In this document: positions 50,248 through 59,180 of the stretch, piece by piece
Layout: each line of letters opens with the position of its first letter
How positions within the stretch are numbered: the first letter of the stretch is position 1
Assembly: GCF_014489635.1 (NCBI RefSeq)
Contig: NZ_CP060828.1
Span: 1,116,001 to 1,180,000 of the forward strand
Direction of reading: 5' to 3'
DNA length: 64,000 nucleotides
Source: Streptomyces roseirectus
GTDB taxonomy: Bacteria; Actinomycetota; Actinomycetes; Streptomycetales; Streptomycetaceae
The notes under the pieces: model-generated
Database searches by the model: none
What the model was told of the DNA's origin: nothing
The model's input: only the letters and a program-made list of their open reading frames with translations
Made by a program: the position numbers and the translations under genes

Positions 50248-51204
50248 ATGGTCGCTCGTCGTCAGTACCGGGGCTGTGCGGGTCGTGTTCTGCCGCTGGA
50301 CACGGTCCGGGAGTGTTTCGTCCGGCTGGTTTCGGGGCCGGAGCCGTTGTCGGTGGACGGGCGTGCCTTTCACGGGCTGCCGCAGCGGGCGGTGCCGTTG
50401 GACGAGGTGCGTGGGCTGTTGATGCGGCGTGGGTGTCCGCGGCTGACGCGGGATGCGGTGTGGGCGCTGCTGGTGCGGCGTGCGCGTCGGGAGGACGGGG
50501 TGTGGACGTTGGCGTGTGCGGGGATGGCGTTGCCCGCGTTGGCGGGGGTGGTGCGGCGACTGGATGAGGGGTGCGCGGGGGATGCGTTCGATCTCCAGGC
50601 CGAGGTGGTGGCAGGGTTCTTGGACGGGCTGGCGCGGGTGGATGTGGTGCGGCCCCGGGTGCTGACGCGGTTGCGGTGGGCGGCGTACCGGCGGGGGTTC
50701 GCCACGCGGGCGCAGGCATGGGACGCGCCGACACCGGTGGCCCCGGGGTACTGGTCGGCCGCGCCGCAGCCGCCGTGGGGGCATCCGGATCTGGTGCTGG
50801 CGCGGGCGGTACGGGAAGGGGCGGTGCCCCGGGCCGAGGCCGAGCTGATCGGCTCCACCCGGCTCGACGACATGACCGTCGCCGAGTGGGCGCAGCAGCA
50901 CGCGCTCACACCGAACGCCGTCTACAAGACACGGCGCAGGGCGGAGGCACAGCTGGCCACTTTCCTGCGCGGCGAGGCGGTGGATGCCACTGTCGACGAT
51001 CCGGTCGCCCGGGCGGCGATGGACCTGCTGCTGTCCACGCCGCAGGCTCCGGCCCGCCGCTCTACGGCGCCGGCGTCGGCCGCTTCTCCCACCCGTGCCG
51101 TGAATTCTTCGTCCGGCATGGCCAAAAAGGGCGCGGATTCCGGCTTCTTGGGGTGCGGGAGTGACATACCCGCGTCCCCGTCAGCTCCGGAGGGACGCCG
51201 ATGA
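50248..51204 (+). CDS. Sigma-70-region-4-like HTH protein of a mobile element
   Basis: 318-aa protein. The middle (about residues 185-245) has a sigma-region-4-like helix-turn-helix: LARAVREGAVPRAEAELIGS then MTVAEWAQQHALTPNAVYKT. Flanking parts are Val/Arg-rich with no known domain; the tail (about 265-318) is low-complexity Ser/Ala/Pro. The ATG follows GAGGAGG. Its stop overlaps the start of the pilin-like gene (ATGA), so they were one operon. Likely a regulator of conjugation genes (inference). Confidence 0.7.
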   Translation: MVARRQYRGCAGRVLPLDTVRECFVRLVSGPEPLSVDGRAFHGLPQRAVPLDEVRGLLMRRGCPRLTRDAVWALLVRRARREDGVWTLACAGMALPALAGVVRRLDEGCAGDAFDLQAEVVAGFLDGLARVDVVRPRVLTRLRWAAYRRGFATRAQAWDAPTPVAPGYWSAAPQPPWGHPDLVLARAVREGAVPRAEAELIGSTRLDDMTVAEWAQQHALTPNAVYKTRRRAEAQLATFLRGEAVDATVDDPVARAAMDLLLSTPQAPARRSTAPASAASPTRAVNSSSGMAKKGADSGFLGCGSDIPASPSAPEGRR

Positions 51205-51543
51205 ACCGGGGCTTCTTTCACCGCCGTCCCGGACTCCGGGCACGTCGTGCTGTTGCCGACCGACGCCCGCTGGGGCGGTGGCTGCTCGTCGCGGCGGTGG
51301 TACTGCTGTTGGTGTGCCTGCTGGGGGCGGGGTTCGGCACGGGCGGCAGAGTCAGACGCCGTGCTCGCGTTGGCGGCGTCGGTGAACGAGGTGCTGACCA
51401 ACATCCGCAACTGGATCATGGGCGTCCTCGCCGGGCTCGCGACCATGTTCCTGACCGTCGGTGGGCTGCGGTACGTGATGGCCGGGGGTGATACCGGGGA
51501 GGTCGAGAAGGCCAAGACCGCGTTCAAAAGCGCGGGGTGGGGA
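51201..51543 (+). pseudogene. VirB2/TrbC-like pilin gene, frameshifted and truncated
   Basis: Starts MNRGFFHRRPGLRARRAVAD with a hydrophobic helix (LLVAAVVLLLVCLLGAGF). A one-base shift near 51345 is needed to reach SDAVLALAASVNEVLTNIRN, then the pilin core FLTVGGLRYVMAGGDTGEVE KAKTAFKSAGWGY. The second membrane helix expected after WGY is missing because unrelated sequence begins at about 51541. It would have been the pilus subunit of a type IV secretion conjugation system. Confidence 0.7.
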
Positions 51544-51832
51544 TACGGGATGCGTCGCACCCACGGCGGGCGGTACGGGCGGTAGTAGGCCAGCGGGACC
51601 ACGACCGTATCGTCGTCGGGCAGCCACGCGATCGGAGTGCTGTAGCTGAACCCTTGATAGGCGATGCGTCCGGCATCGGCGATCGGCCGGTACCGGCCGA
51701 TCGCGTCTCGGGAAGCCACCCGACGCGGTAGCTGCGTTCGTCGGTCACGCTGAGCGCGCCGTGGGTGCGGAACGGCCGGCGGGACGCCAACGCCCTTCGC
51801 ACCGCCCAGGACTGCGTGGCAAGCTTGGGCAC
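51539..51832 (-). pseudogene. Phage/plasmid-type small gene, frameshifted and cut at a junction
   Basis: From a GTG at 51830-51832 with GGAGAGGAA upstream: KLATQSWAVRRALASRRPFR THGALS, then after a frame change near 51715 IAYQGFSYSTPIAWLPDDDT VVVPLAYYRP. The THGALS...SYSTPIAW pattern is typical of small accessory proteins in actinophages and plasmids; function unknown. The expected C-terminus is absent, because it runs into the pilin remnant at about 51540. Confidence 0.5.
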
Positions 51833-52083
51833 AGTCCGGTTCCTCTCCGAAAAGAACGGGACGGTGAGGGCCCTCGAGGCGCCGTGCACCCCGCAGCGCG
51901 TCGTTGCCGACGGCCCCTCACGCGGACACGGCGGACAGATCTGGTGAGCCTGTCGCCCGTGCCGCTTCTACAGGGTGATCTCCGTACCGGTTCCCAGATC
52001 GAAGATCGCCCGCTGCTAGCGCTGTAATCCGGCGTCGACGGCGGTCTGCTGATCGCTGATCACCTCGACCGGGTCGATGTAGA

Positions 52084-52278
52084 TCACTCAATCGTCCAGC
52101 CGGCCCCCAGCCCGTTCGCGTTCGTGGGGATCATGTACGGGGCCGGGGTGGTGCTCACCGCGTAGCCGCCGGTGGGGGTGTACGTGCTGCCGTCCGGACG
52201 GGTCATGACCGTGAACCCGCCGTTCAGGAACAGCGCGTCGTACAGCAAGGCCACTGCGGCTGTCGTCAGAACGGACAT
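52084..52278 (-). CDS. Small hypothetical protein
   Basis: 64 aa starting MSVLTTAAVALLYDALFLNG, then a polar segment with TPTGGYAVSTTPAPYMIPTN. The ATG at 52276-52278 has a strong CGGAGAGGAACGGG ribosome-binding site, nearly the same sequence that precedes the neighbouring THGALS-type gene, which supports it being real and of the same mobile origin. No function recognised. Confidence 0.5.
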   Translation of the reverse strand: MSVLTTAAVALLYDALFLNGGFTVMTRPDGSTYTPTGGYAVSTTPAPYMIPTNANGLGAGWTIE

Positions 52279-52614
52279 GGCCCGTTCCTCTCCGAGAAAG
52301 AGGGCGTCCCGCCCGGCGGGGTAGGGGGCCGTACGGGACTGCACGGCCACACCTCTGCTCAGTCCCCCACTGGGGATTTAGTTGCGCCCCCGCCGAAGCC
52401 GCCAATACATCCGTCACCTGCAACAAGGATGCATCGGGCAGCTACCTCTCTAGGAGGTAGCAGGATCGGAACCCTGAAGGGAAGTGAGACCGGAAACCGA
52501 GTCGGTGACACAAGCAGGCAATCGATCCGTCAAAATCCGCGACTCACTGAAATCGAGCCGCCCTGGAATGGATATTGATCCGAAACGCTTTGGGTTCAGG
52601 CTCGTTGGCTGTGC
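52279..52614. other. 336-bp noncoding stretch before the IS630 remnant
   Basis: No open frame with coding character. It must contain the left end of the IS630-type element, but I could not find a convincing terminal repeat by eye. Confidence 0.4.
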
Positions 52615-53447
52615 GTGAGTGATCTGGTGGGGGATACGCGGACGTGGTCGCCGGACGCTCGGGAGGCTGCGCGACTGCTGGCGGTATCCGCACTGGTGGA
52701 GGGCAGGGACCGGTCGGAGGTCGCGGCCTTGTTCAAGGTGTCGGTCAGGGCTGTGGACAACTGGTGGGCGAGATAGCAGGCGGGTGGCCGGGACGCGCTG
52801 CTGTCCTGGCCGCGAGGCCGCCGCACAGGCGAGCACCAAGCTGTACCGGGTCCGGTTCACCGAGCCCGGCATGGGCAAGTACCTCAAGCAGTGGGGCCTG
52901 ACCTTCCAACGGCCGGACAAGCGGGCTGTCGAACAGGCCCCGGAGGCCGTCCGCGTCTGGTGCGAGGAGACCTGGCCGGCGATCCGGGCCAGGGCGAAGG
53001 CGGAAGGCGCCGGAGTCCTCTTCAGCGACCAGGTCGGGATCCGTTCGGACCAGGTCACCGGCCGCACCTGGGGTGCCAAGGTGCGACGCCGGTCGTCCGC
53101 CGCACCGGCAACCGGTTCTCCGTGAACGCGATGTCCGCGATCAGCACCCGCGGCCGGATGCACTTCATGGCCTTTACCAACACCTTCGACACGAAGGTCA
53201 TGTGCCGCTTCCTCGCCCGACTCGTCGGCCACTTCGACCGCAAGGTCCACCTGATCGTCGATCAGCACTCGACCCACCGCTCGAAGACCGTCCGGACCTC
53301 GCTCGCCGACCACAAGAGCCAGATCGAGCTGCACTTCCTGCCCTCGTACTCACCCGAGCTGAACCCCGACGAGCTGGTCAACGCCAACCCCACGTCGCCC
53401 GCAGACACTTCGGCGGCGCGCACGTCCGCTACATCCTCGACGAGTGA
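52615..53447 (+). pseudogene. IS630-family transposase pseudogene
   Basis: Begins SDLVGDTRTWSPDAREAARL with an HTH (VAALFKVSVRAVDNWWAR), then an in-frame TAG (52774-52776) where Trp is expected. The catalytic half is in three different frames: KLYRVRFTEPGMGKYLKQWG with LFSDQVGI, then SAISTRGRMHFMAFTNTFDT with HLIVDQHSTHRS and SPELNPDELVN, then VRYILDE to the stop at 53447. All three DDE residues survive but no protein can be made. Confidence 0.85.
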
Positions 53448-53598
53448 ACCCAATGCATTTCTGATCAATATGGGCCGAGACACACGCAGCCCTCCGCGAC
53501 CGGGCCAAACAACGCCGAAGAGAAGACATCTCGAACTGACCGAAAGACGTGCTCAAGGGGGCCGACACCACTTTGCCAGCCCCCTTAGCGCCGACAGG

Positions 53599-53952
53599 TC
53601 AGGCCGCGCTCAACTGAGCTTCCCTGTTCTGCACACCGCTCATGAAGCACTCCCATTCATGATTCGTGTACGTGTGAGGAAGAACTGTCTCGTCGGCGCA
53701 GTCACTGAGAACGACAGCGTCCGCGGTTATGGCCACCTGAATACGAGTCGACTTCGGGCGTTCCCCACGCAAGTACGCCAGGAATTCCTCCCAGTCGCCG
53801 ACCGGGTAGACATGAGCGGCCCTGGCCGGGTCGCTGCTGTTGCGTACGGCGATCAGTCCGCCGCCCAAGTCGGCGACCTCCACGCACCCTTGCGCGCTCT
53901 CGGACATCTTGGCCTTGCGCCACACGGCGGTGCTCAGGTCGGGGGTGGGCAT
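53599..53952 (-). CDS. DUF397 protein
   Basis: 117-aa protein with a DUF397 module near the N-terminus (MPTPDLSTAVWRKAKMSES, CVEVADLGGGLIAVRNSSD, VYPVGDWEEFLAYLRGE) and an extra C-terminal stretch that partly repeats it (IQVAITADAVVLSDCADE, YTNHEWECFMSGV). In Streptomyces these small proteins pair with WhiJ-type HTH proteins in developmental control. It lies 3 bp downstream of such a gene. ATG at 53950-53952. Confidence 0.88.
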   Translation of the reverse strand: MPTPDLSTAVWRKAKMSESAQGCVEVADLGGGLIAVRNSSDPARAAHVYPVGDWEEFLAYLRGERPKSTRIQVAITADAVVLSDCADETVLPHTYTNHEWECFMSGVQNREAQLSAA

Positions 53953-53955
53953 GGC

Positions 53956-54813
53956 TCACATCTCCTTGAGTGCGGTACGCAGCCACCGCTCGGTGCCGGC
54001 CTCGTCGAGCGCGGCCCCGCGGAGAGCGGCGAACGTCCTCTCGAAGCGCCGCATGTCCGGCGGTTTTTGCAGATAGAGGTTTCCGCCGGGGCTGTCCACG
54101 TAGGCCACCGGCGGTTCGGACGGGTCGTGAAAGCCCAGGATCGTGAACGAGCCGGTGAGCGCGGCGTGGGCGCCTCGGTCGTACGGAAGCACCTGAAGGG
54201 TGATGTTGGGCGCCCCCATCGAGCGGAGCAGGTGCTCCAGCTGGGCGCGCAGCACGGCTCGGCCGCCGACCTCGCGCCGAAGGCTCGCCTCGTCCAGGAC
54301 GGTGATGATCTCGGGAGGGGTCTCCGACTCCACCAGAGCCTGGCGTTGCCGTTCCAGGTGGAAAGCGGTGAGCCTGTCGACCTCCCTGGCGTTCTGCGCG
54401 GCGGCCCGCAAGATGGCGCGCAGGTAGTCCTCGGTGCGCAGCAGGCTGTGCACGGCCGCGAGGGCGAACACGTTCAGGGACGCCGCCTCCGCCTCCAGTG
54501 CCACGTAGTTCGCGAGGCTGGTGGGCATGACGCCCTTGAAGGCGTCCCACCAGCCGTCGTCGTCAATGCCGGCATGCAGCTTGAGCAGGGCCTTCGCGGT
54601 CTCGGCGTCCACGTGGTAGACGTCGATCAGCGCCTTGAGCTCGATCAGCAGCGGGGTGCGTTTCCCGTTCTCGACACGGCTGATCGTAGGGTTCGACCGC
54701 CCGATCTCGGCAGCAGCCTGCACGAGCGTCAGACCAGAAGATTCACGCAGCTCCCGAAGCTTTTCGCCGAGAAGTCGACGCTTCCCGGCGGATCCACGAG
54801 AAGTGGTGCTCAT
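53956..54813 (-). CDS. WhiJ-type XRE HTH regulator with DUF5753 domain
   Basis: 285 aa: XRE helix-turn-helix at about 15-70 (GEKLRELRESSGLTLVQAAA, RSNPTISRVENGKRTP), then the DUF5753 domain (ALEAEAASLNVFALAAVHSL, PNITLQVLPYDRGAH, VAYVDSPGGNLYLQKP). It pairs with the DUF397 gene 3 bp downstream and with a divergent anti-sigma-like ATPase gene, the WhiJ/AbaA-like arrangement. ATG at 54811-54813, preceded by GAGGGAG-like sequence. Probably represses the locus until released by its DUF397 partner (established for WhiJ relatives, inferred here). Confidence 0.9.
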   Translation of the reverse strand: MSTTSRGSAGKRRLLGEKLRELRESSGLTLVQAAAEIGRSNPTISRVENGKRTPLLIELKALIDVYHVDAETAKALLKLHAGIDDDGWWDAFKGVMPTSLANYVALEAEAASLNVFALAAVHSLLRTEDYLRAILRAAAQNAREVDRLTAFHLERQRQALVESETPPEIITVLDEASLRREVGGRAVLRAQLEHLLRSMGAPNITLQVLPYDRGAHAALTGSFTILGFHDPSEPPVAYVDSPGGNLYLQKPPDMRRFERTFAALRGAALDEAGTERWLRTALKEM

Positions 54814-54964
54814 GCGGCGCTGCTCCCTCTTCGACATACCTCGGCGACCCAAGTTTGCCGTACGGGCGGGCGCAGGAGCATCGGCCGGGTCCATGGAGCC
54901 TCCACTGACTGAAGAAGGGCCGTGAATCTTCTGTATGTAGTTGCAGTCAGAAGATTCTAGAGCC

Positions 54965-55560
54965 ATGCTGGAGTCATCAGCTCGCGACGGGCCGCAGTCC
55001 TCGAAGGCGGTTCGACGTCGAACGAGGGATGCGTCATACGGCGTCAGGCTGCCTCCCAACTCACCGAATGGGAGCTGACCCACCTCGCCGAAACCGCCTG
55101 CCTCCTGCTCAGTGAACTCCTGACCAACGCCGTCAAGGCCAGTTCGTCGAAAACGGAGAGGGTGACCGCCCAACTCTCCTGCAACGAGAGCACCTTGAAG
55201 GTCGCGGTCAGCGACACGGCCGACGAGCGGCCCCAGTTGTCGGTTCCACCCCTCGAACAGGAGGGCGGACGTGGCCTGTTGATCGTGACGATGCTGTCGA
55301 AGGAGTGGGGCACCAGGCCCAACGCCACCGGTCCGGGAAAGACCGTCTGGTGCACCCTCACCCTTCCGCCGTCGAACTCCGGCCCGCACACGGCCCAAGC
55401 GCGTGACGACGCTCGTCCCGTCAGCGACTTCGGGCTGTCGCAGGCCGTTTCGCGCCTCGCGCACCTTCGCGTGAGAAATCACGCGCCGCCTGTTCACGCC
55501 CGAGTCGGGCTGCCGAGGCCCGCCGAGCGAACCGCGTCGGCGGACCGTCGTTCGGCCTGA
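54965..55560 (+). pseudogene. Anti-sigma-factor-like ATPase gene (HATPase_c_2), frame-damaged
   Basis: ATG frame at 54965 gives ARDGPQSSKAVRRRTRDA, the usual N-terminus of these proteins, then stops. A second frame holds LTEWELTHLAETACLLLSEL LTNAVKAS (N-box), VSDTADERP (degenerate G1) and GGRGLLIVTMLSKEWG (G2), then a tail that does not look native up to 55560. No ATG or GTG opens the second frame early enough, so a frameshift near 55035 is likely. It is divergent from the WhiJ-type gene. Confidence 0.6.
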
Positions 55561-55895
55561 GACCCGGGCACCGCGCGGACGCCGCTCCCCAACGTCGTCC
55601 CACGGGCGCCCGACGTGGGCTCGGCCCTTCTGCCCTGGGGACACGCCAGGCGCCGGAGCACCCGCCGGCGTGGCTCCAGAAGTTCCGAGCGAGCCGCGGC
55701 GCCTTCGGATACCGCGGAATCCCCGCTGCTGTGAGACCAGGGACAAGCACGACAGCGGGTCCACGAACATCTCTTTCCATTCACATGCCGCCCCGGCTCT
55801 CAACCGTCCGAGGAACCATGCCCCAGCCCCTCCGCTCCCGCTGCGCGAGCGACGCCCAGCGAGACGCCCGCCGTGCGGCTGTATTCCGCCGGCCG
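55561..55895. other. 335-bp stretch with no recognisable gene
   Basis: Open frames here are Arg/Ser/Pro-rich noise on both strands; no repeat or promoter stands out. Confidence 0.45.
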
Positions 55896-56165
55896 TCAGG
55901 CGGCCATCTCCTCCTTCAACCGCCGAAGACTCCGCGTCGCGGATTCATGGCTCTCCGGCAGCCGCTGGGCCGTCGCCTCGCGCACCGCGTCCTCCAGGAG
56001 TTCGGCGGCACCCGTGTCGTCAGCGGCGAGGAGTTGGACGTGCGCCATGGTGATCCGCTGGATCACGCGCCACTGCGGGGCCACGGCGGTCGCAGTGGCC
56101 GGGCCGCCGTGTTCGACCAGCCGGATCGCCTCCGCCGTACGGCCGGTGGCCACAAGGCCGCGCGG
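55896..56165 (-). pseudogene. Remnant of a TPR-like regulator C-terminus
   Basis: Minus-strand frame reads GRTAEAIRLVEHGG, APQWRVIQRITMAHVQLLAA, TGAAELLEDAVREATAQRLP, in the style of TPR-containing actinobacterial regulators. No start or upstream domain is attached; it joins another unrelated frame at about 56165. Confidence 0.35.
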
Positions 56166-56194
56166 ACCTGCAGGACTCGGTGCGCTTGACCGGA

Positions 56195-56481
56195 TGGCGT
56201 TCCTCATCCCCCGTCAGGACGTTCGTGAAGACGACGTCCTGCTTCAGGTCAGCCGTGCTGCGTGTGATCCACCACCGCGCGTCCCCGAACCGGGCCGTGA
56301 ACCCGGGCACGTTGCACGCCGCAGCCGCCGGCATCAGCTTCGCGCCCTCGACGTCGAACGACGCCCGCTCGATGCTGAACGCGACCACCAGTTGCCTCCC
56401 GCAGACCCGACCGCGCCCTGCGGCGCGGTGCTCGTAGCGGGTAACGACGTTCGGCCGGTCGGGTGACGCGCGCGCTCGCAT
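56195..56481 (-). pseudogene. Unrecognised gene fragment
   Basis: Minus-strand frame from an ATG at 56479-56481 reads RQLVVAFSIERASFDVEGAK, CNVPGFTARFGDARWWITRS and ADLKQDVVFTNVLTGDEER. Composition is protein-like, but I know no family. The frame continues into noncoding sequence, so the 3' part is lost. Confidence 0.35.
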
Positions 56482-56603
56482 ACATGAACGTCTCTCTGGA
56501 TCCCCCTGCCGGACAAGGAAATGCCCTGCTCAGGTCAGCTTGTCAGTGGTCGCTCGTACGCTCGGTACTCAAGATGAGTGACCGGTCCGAACCAGGAGGG
56601 CCC

Positions 56604-56825
56604 ATGGCCAGGGATACGCGCCGTGTGCAGACAGCGGTGCTCGACAACGCCGGCTCCGAAGATCCCGTCGAACTCCCCACGGACGCAGCCGACCTGGAGT
56701 TGTTCCGACGCGCTCACGAGGGCCGTACCTTCTGGTGCGGAGAGTGGCTGGGCGGTTGTGGCGGGCGGCTGACGACCAGGCTCTGCACGGACAAGATCTG
56801 TTCCCTGTCAAGTCCAGCGTGTTGA
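56604..56825 (+). pseudogene. Truncated CoiA-like gene
   Basis: ATG with AGGAGGG upstream gives MARDTRRVQTAVLDNAGSED, then FRRAHEGRTFWCGEWLGGCG GRLTTRLCTDKIC, matching the N-terminus of actinobacterial CoiA-like (competence/nuclease-type) proteins whose next residues are normally CHFAHxPD. After DKIC (about 56805) the sequence changes and a stop follows, so only about 67 residues of a much longer protein remain. Confidence 0.6.
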
Positions 56826-56919
56826 GTTAGTGGGGCGTCACTGTCCAGCACATCTGGTGCTGGCCGTCGCCCAGGAGGGCGCTGCTGGATATCGGTATGC
56901 GTTGGGATTCCTGCGGCAG

Positions 56920-57825
56920 TCAGCCGAGGTAGAAGTCCTTGCGGACGGCGACGAATTCCTCGACCGTCAGGGGCCGCTTCCCGGTGATGCGCTCGACGTC
57001 GATAGTCGCCCTGTCGTAACGGTTCGCGCGGTGCAGCTGCGCCATGGTCGCGATGTGCTGCTCGGTGTGCTGTGGCAGGCCCGCGTTCGCGAGTACCTCT
57101 GTACGCCACCATTGCAGGGGGACGTCCAGATAGGTCACCGTGCGGCCGAGCGCCTTGGAGAATTCCTGGGCTACTTCGGTCATGTCGAGCGCCCGCGGTC
57201 CGGTCAGCTCGTACACCTTCCCGGCGTGCTCCTCGGGGTTGCGCAGGATGGTCGCGACCACTTGGGCGACGTCGGCGGCGGCGACTGGCGAGGTGCGTCC
57301 GGTCCCGAACGGCAGCGCCAGCGTGCCGTTCTCGCGGATCGAGCGCGCCGCGAGGGCGGTGAACAGCGGATTGTCGAGGAACGTCGTCGGGCGCACGTGC
57401 ACCACGGGCAGGCCCGACCAGTCCAGCACCTGCTCCGCCAGCCAGTGCAGCCGCTGCTGGTGAGATTCCGCGGTGCTGGTGGCGGTCATTTGCGACACCG
57501 TCATCTGAGACATGTCCACCAGCAGGTCGAGTTCGCCGTGTGCCTTCGCGACCGTGGCCATGACGGTCGCCGCCAGCAGGTGGTCGGGGGACACACTGAG
57601 CCCGAAGTACGTCCGGCGGACGCCGTCGAGCGCGGCCGCCACCGTTTCGGGCCGGGTCAGGTCCCCGGTGACGACCTCGGCGCCCCATGCCCTCACCTCG
57701 GCCGCGCGCTCGTCCTCGCGGCGGATCAGGACGCGGACCGGCACGTTCTGCGCGCGCAGCCGCTCGGTGACGAGGCGGCCCATGCCGCCGGCGCCGGTGA
57801 CGAGGACGAGGTCGTGATCAGCCAT
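56920..57825 (-). CDS. NmrA-like NAD(P)-binding oxidoreductase/regulator
   Basis: 301-aa atypical short-chain dehydrogenase. The Rossmann motif is VLVTGAGGMGRLVTERL, followed by VRVLIRREDERAAEV (adenine-ribose side) and VVHVRPTTFLDNPLFTAL in place of an active-site YxxxK. NmrA-like proteins bind NAD(P) as redox sensors or act as quinone reductases. ATG at 57823-57825 with GAAAGGAAG upstream. A fragment of a second copy lies at 58988-59119. Confidence 0.88.
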   Translation of the reverse strand: MADHDLVLVTGAGGMGRLVTERLRAQNVPVRVLIRREDERAAEVRAWGAEVVTGDLTRPETVAAALDGVRRTYFGLSVSPDHLLAATVMATVAKAHGELDLLVDMSQMTVSQMTATSTAESHQQRLHWLAEQVLDWSGLPVVHVRPTTFLDNPLFTALAARSIRENGTLALPFGTGRTSPVAAADVAQVVATILRNPEEHAGKVYELTGPRALDMTEVAQEFSKALGRTVTYLDVPLQWWRTEVLANAGLPQHTEQHIATMAQLHRANRYDRATIDVERITGKRPLTVEEFVAVRKDFYLG

Positions 57826-58125
57826 CGGTGGCTTCCTTTCGGAGGTGTTCGCCCCGGCCAGGTCCTGGCCGTTGCACGGGCGGCAGTGTTGGTGCTCGGC
57901 GTCGCCGACCGGTCCTCGCCGGACGGCCGGCCATGATTCCCATGCGGGATCGGCTCGGTGACGGGCACGGCGAGCCATGGGTAAGGGGATGGGCACCGTG
58001 CTCGCGCGGGCTGGTGCTCGTATGAAGATCGATCGGCGTCGCCTGCGGTCAGATGGAGGTCGCGCCGCCGAAGAGGCCGTCGAGGGGGCGTTTGTCGATG
58101 TGGTGTGGCGGTGGCCCGGAGGGGG
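57826..58125. other. 300-bp spacer between NmrA-like and SDR genes
   Basis: No gene. The GC-rich sequence at 57868-57905 (CGTTGCACGGGCGGCAGTG) resembles that at 61014-61035 beyond the ISL3 copy, showing that upstream regions in this cluster are duplicated. Confidence 0.45.
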
Positions 58126-58938
58126 TCAGCGGTGGCCGGGTCGGTTTGAGCGCATCTGCCACTGGGTCATCGCGCCGAAGGCCAGAACGTTGGCTCGGCG
58201 GGTGGTGAAGCGCGAGGTCAGGGTCATCACCCAGTTGAAGGTGCCGGAGACGACGCTGGGCGGAGGGTTGCGCCGGTCCAGCGTGCGCAGTGCGGTCGTG
58301 ACCACCTGACTCGGCGTCTGCAGCCGGACGCCGCGGGCCATGTCGTCGGAGCCGGCCGTGTCGAAGAACTCGGTGCGGGTCGGACCCGGGGAGAGAGCGA
58401 GCACGCGCAGCCCGGTCCCTCGCGATTCCTGCCACAGCGCTTCGGTGAAGCTCAGCACGAAGGCCTTGGTCGCCCCGTAGACGGCGGCGTTCGGCCATGG
58501 CTGGTACCCGAGGGAGCTGGCGACGTTGACCAGGACGCCGGTCAGCTGGCCGATGAACGCCCTGGTGACGTCGACCAGGCCGGCCACGTTCAGGCCGATC
58601 TCCTGCTGGACGCGCGCCGGGTCCTCCTGGCGGAACGGGCTGTGGGTGCCGAAGCCGGCGTTGTTGACGAGGCTGGTGACGGTGATGCCACGCCGGGCCA
58701 CCTCCTTGGCCAGCGCTTCGCCCCCGGCCGGCACGGTGAGGTCGAACGGCACCGTCGTGACGGTGACCTGGTGCTTCGCGGACAGCTCGTCGGCCAGGGC
58801 CTGAAGTCGGTCCGCGCGGCGGGCGACCAGCACGAGGTCCGAGCCGCGCTCGGCGAACTGGCGGGCGAACTCCGCGCCGAGTCCGGCACTCGCCCCGGTG
58901 ATCAATGTGGTCTGGGTACGGTAGTCGATCTTGTTCAT
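58126..58938 (-). CDS. Short-chain dehydrogenase/reductase 1
   Basis: 270-aa classical SDR: TLITGASAGLGAEFARQFAE (TGxxxGxG), LVNNAGFGTHSPF (NNAG), a catalytic Ser in VNVASSLGYQPW and YGATKAF (YxxxK). A basic pair LVLVARRADRL at the cofactor site favours NADP. ATG at 58936-58938. It is a close relative of the SDR at 62597-63424, suggesting duplication in this cluster. Substrate unknown. Confidence 0.92.
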   Translation of the reverse strand: MNKIDYRTQTTLITGASAGLGAEFARQFAERGSDLVLVARRADRLQALADELSAKHQVTVTTVPFDLTVPAGGEALAKEVARRGITVTSLVNNAGFGTHSPFRQEDPARVQQEIGLNVAGLVDVTRAFIGQLTGVLVNVASSLGYQPWPNAAVYGATKAFVLSFTEALWQESRGTGLRVLALSPGPTRTEFFDTAGSDDMARGVRLQTPSQVVTTALRTLDRRNPPPSVVSGTFNWVMTLTSRFTTRRANVLAFGAMTQWQMRSNRPGHR

Positions 58939-58987
58939 GGCGGTCGGGGACACGGCGCCCTCGCAGGTACCTCTTCCCCTTCTCCTT

Positions 58988-59119
58988 TCAATCCTTGCGA
59001 CGGTCGGCGACCGTCATCGCGTGCTCATCCGTTGCCGAGGCGGGCTCGGAGCCCGCCTGGGCGATGGTCGTGACGTTCGAGGTGTCCCCGGTGACGAGAA
59101 CGAGGTCGTGATCAGCCAT
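58988..59119 (-). pseudogene. 5' fragment of a second NmrA-like gene
   Basis: Starts MADHDLVLVTG exactly as the NmrA gene at 57825, and the flanking upstream bases also match, but after 11 codons the sequence diverges and a stop follows at 43 codons. It is the stub of a duplicated NmrA gene. Confidence 0.6.
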
Positions 59120-59180
59120 CGAGGGCCTCGTTGCGGAGGTGTGTGCCTCGGCCATGCCCGGGTGGCTTTATTCACGAGTC

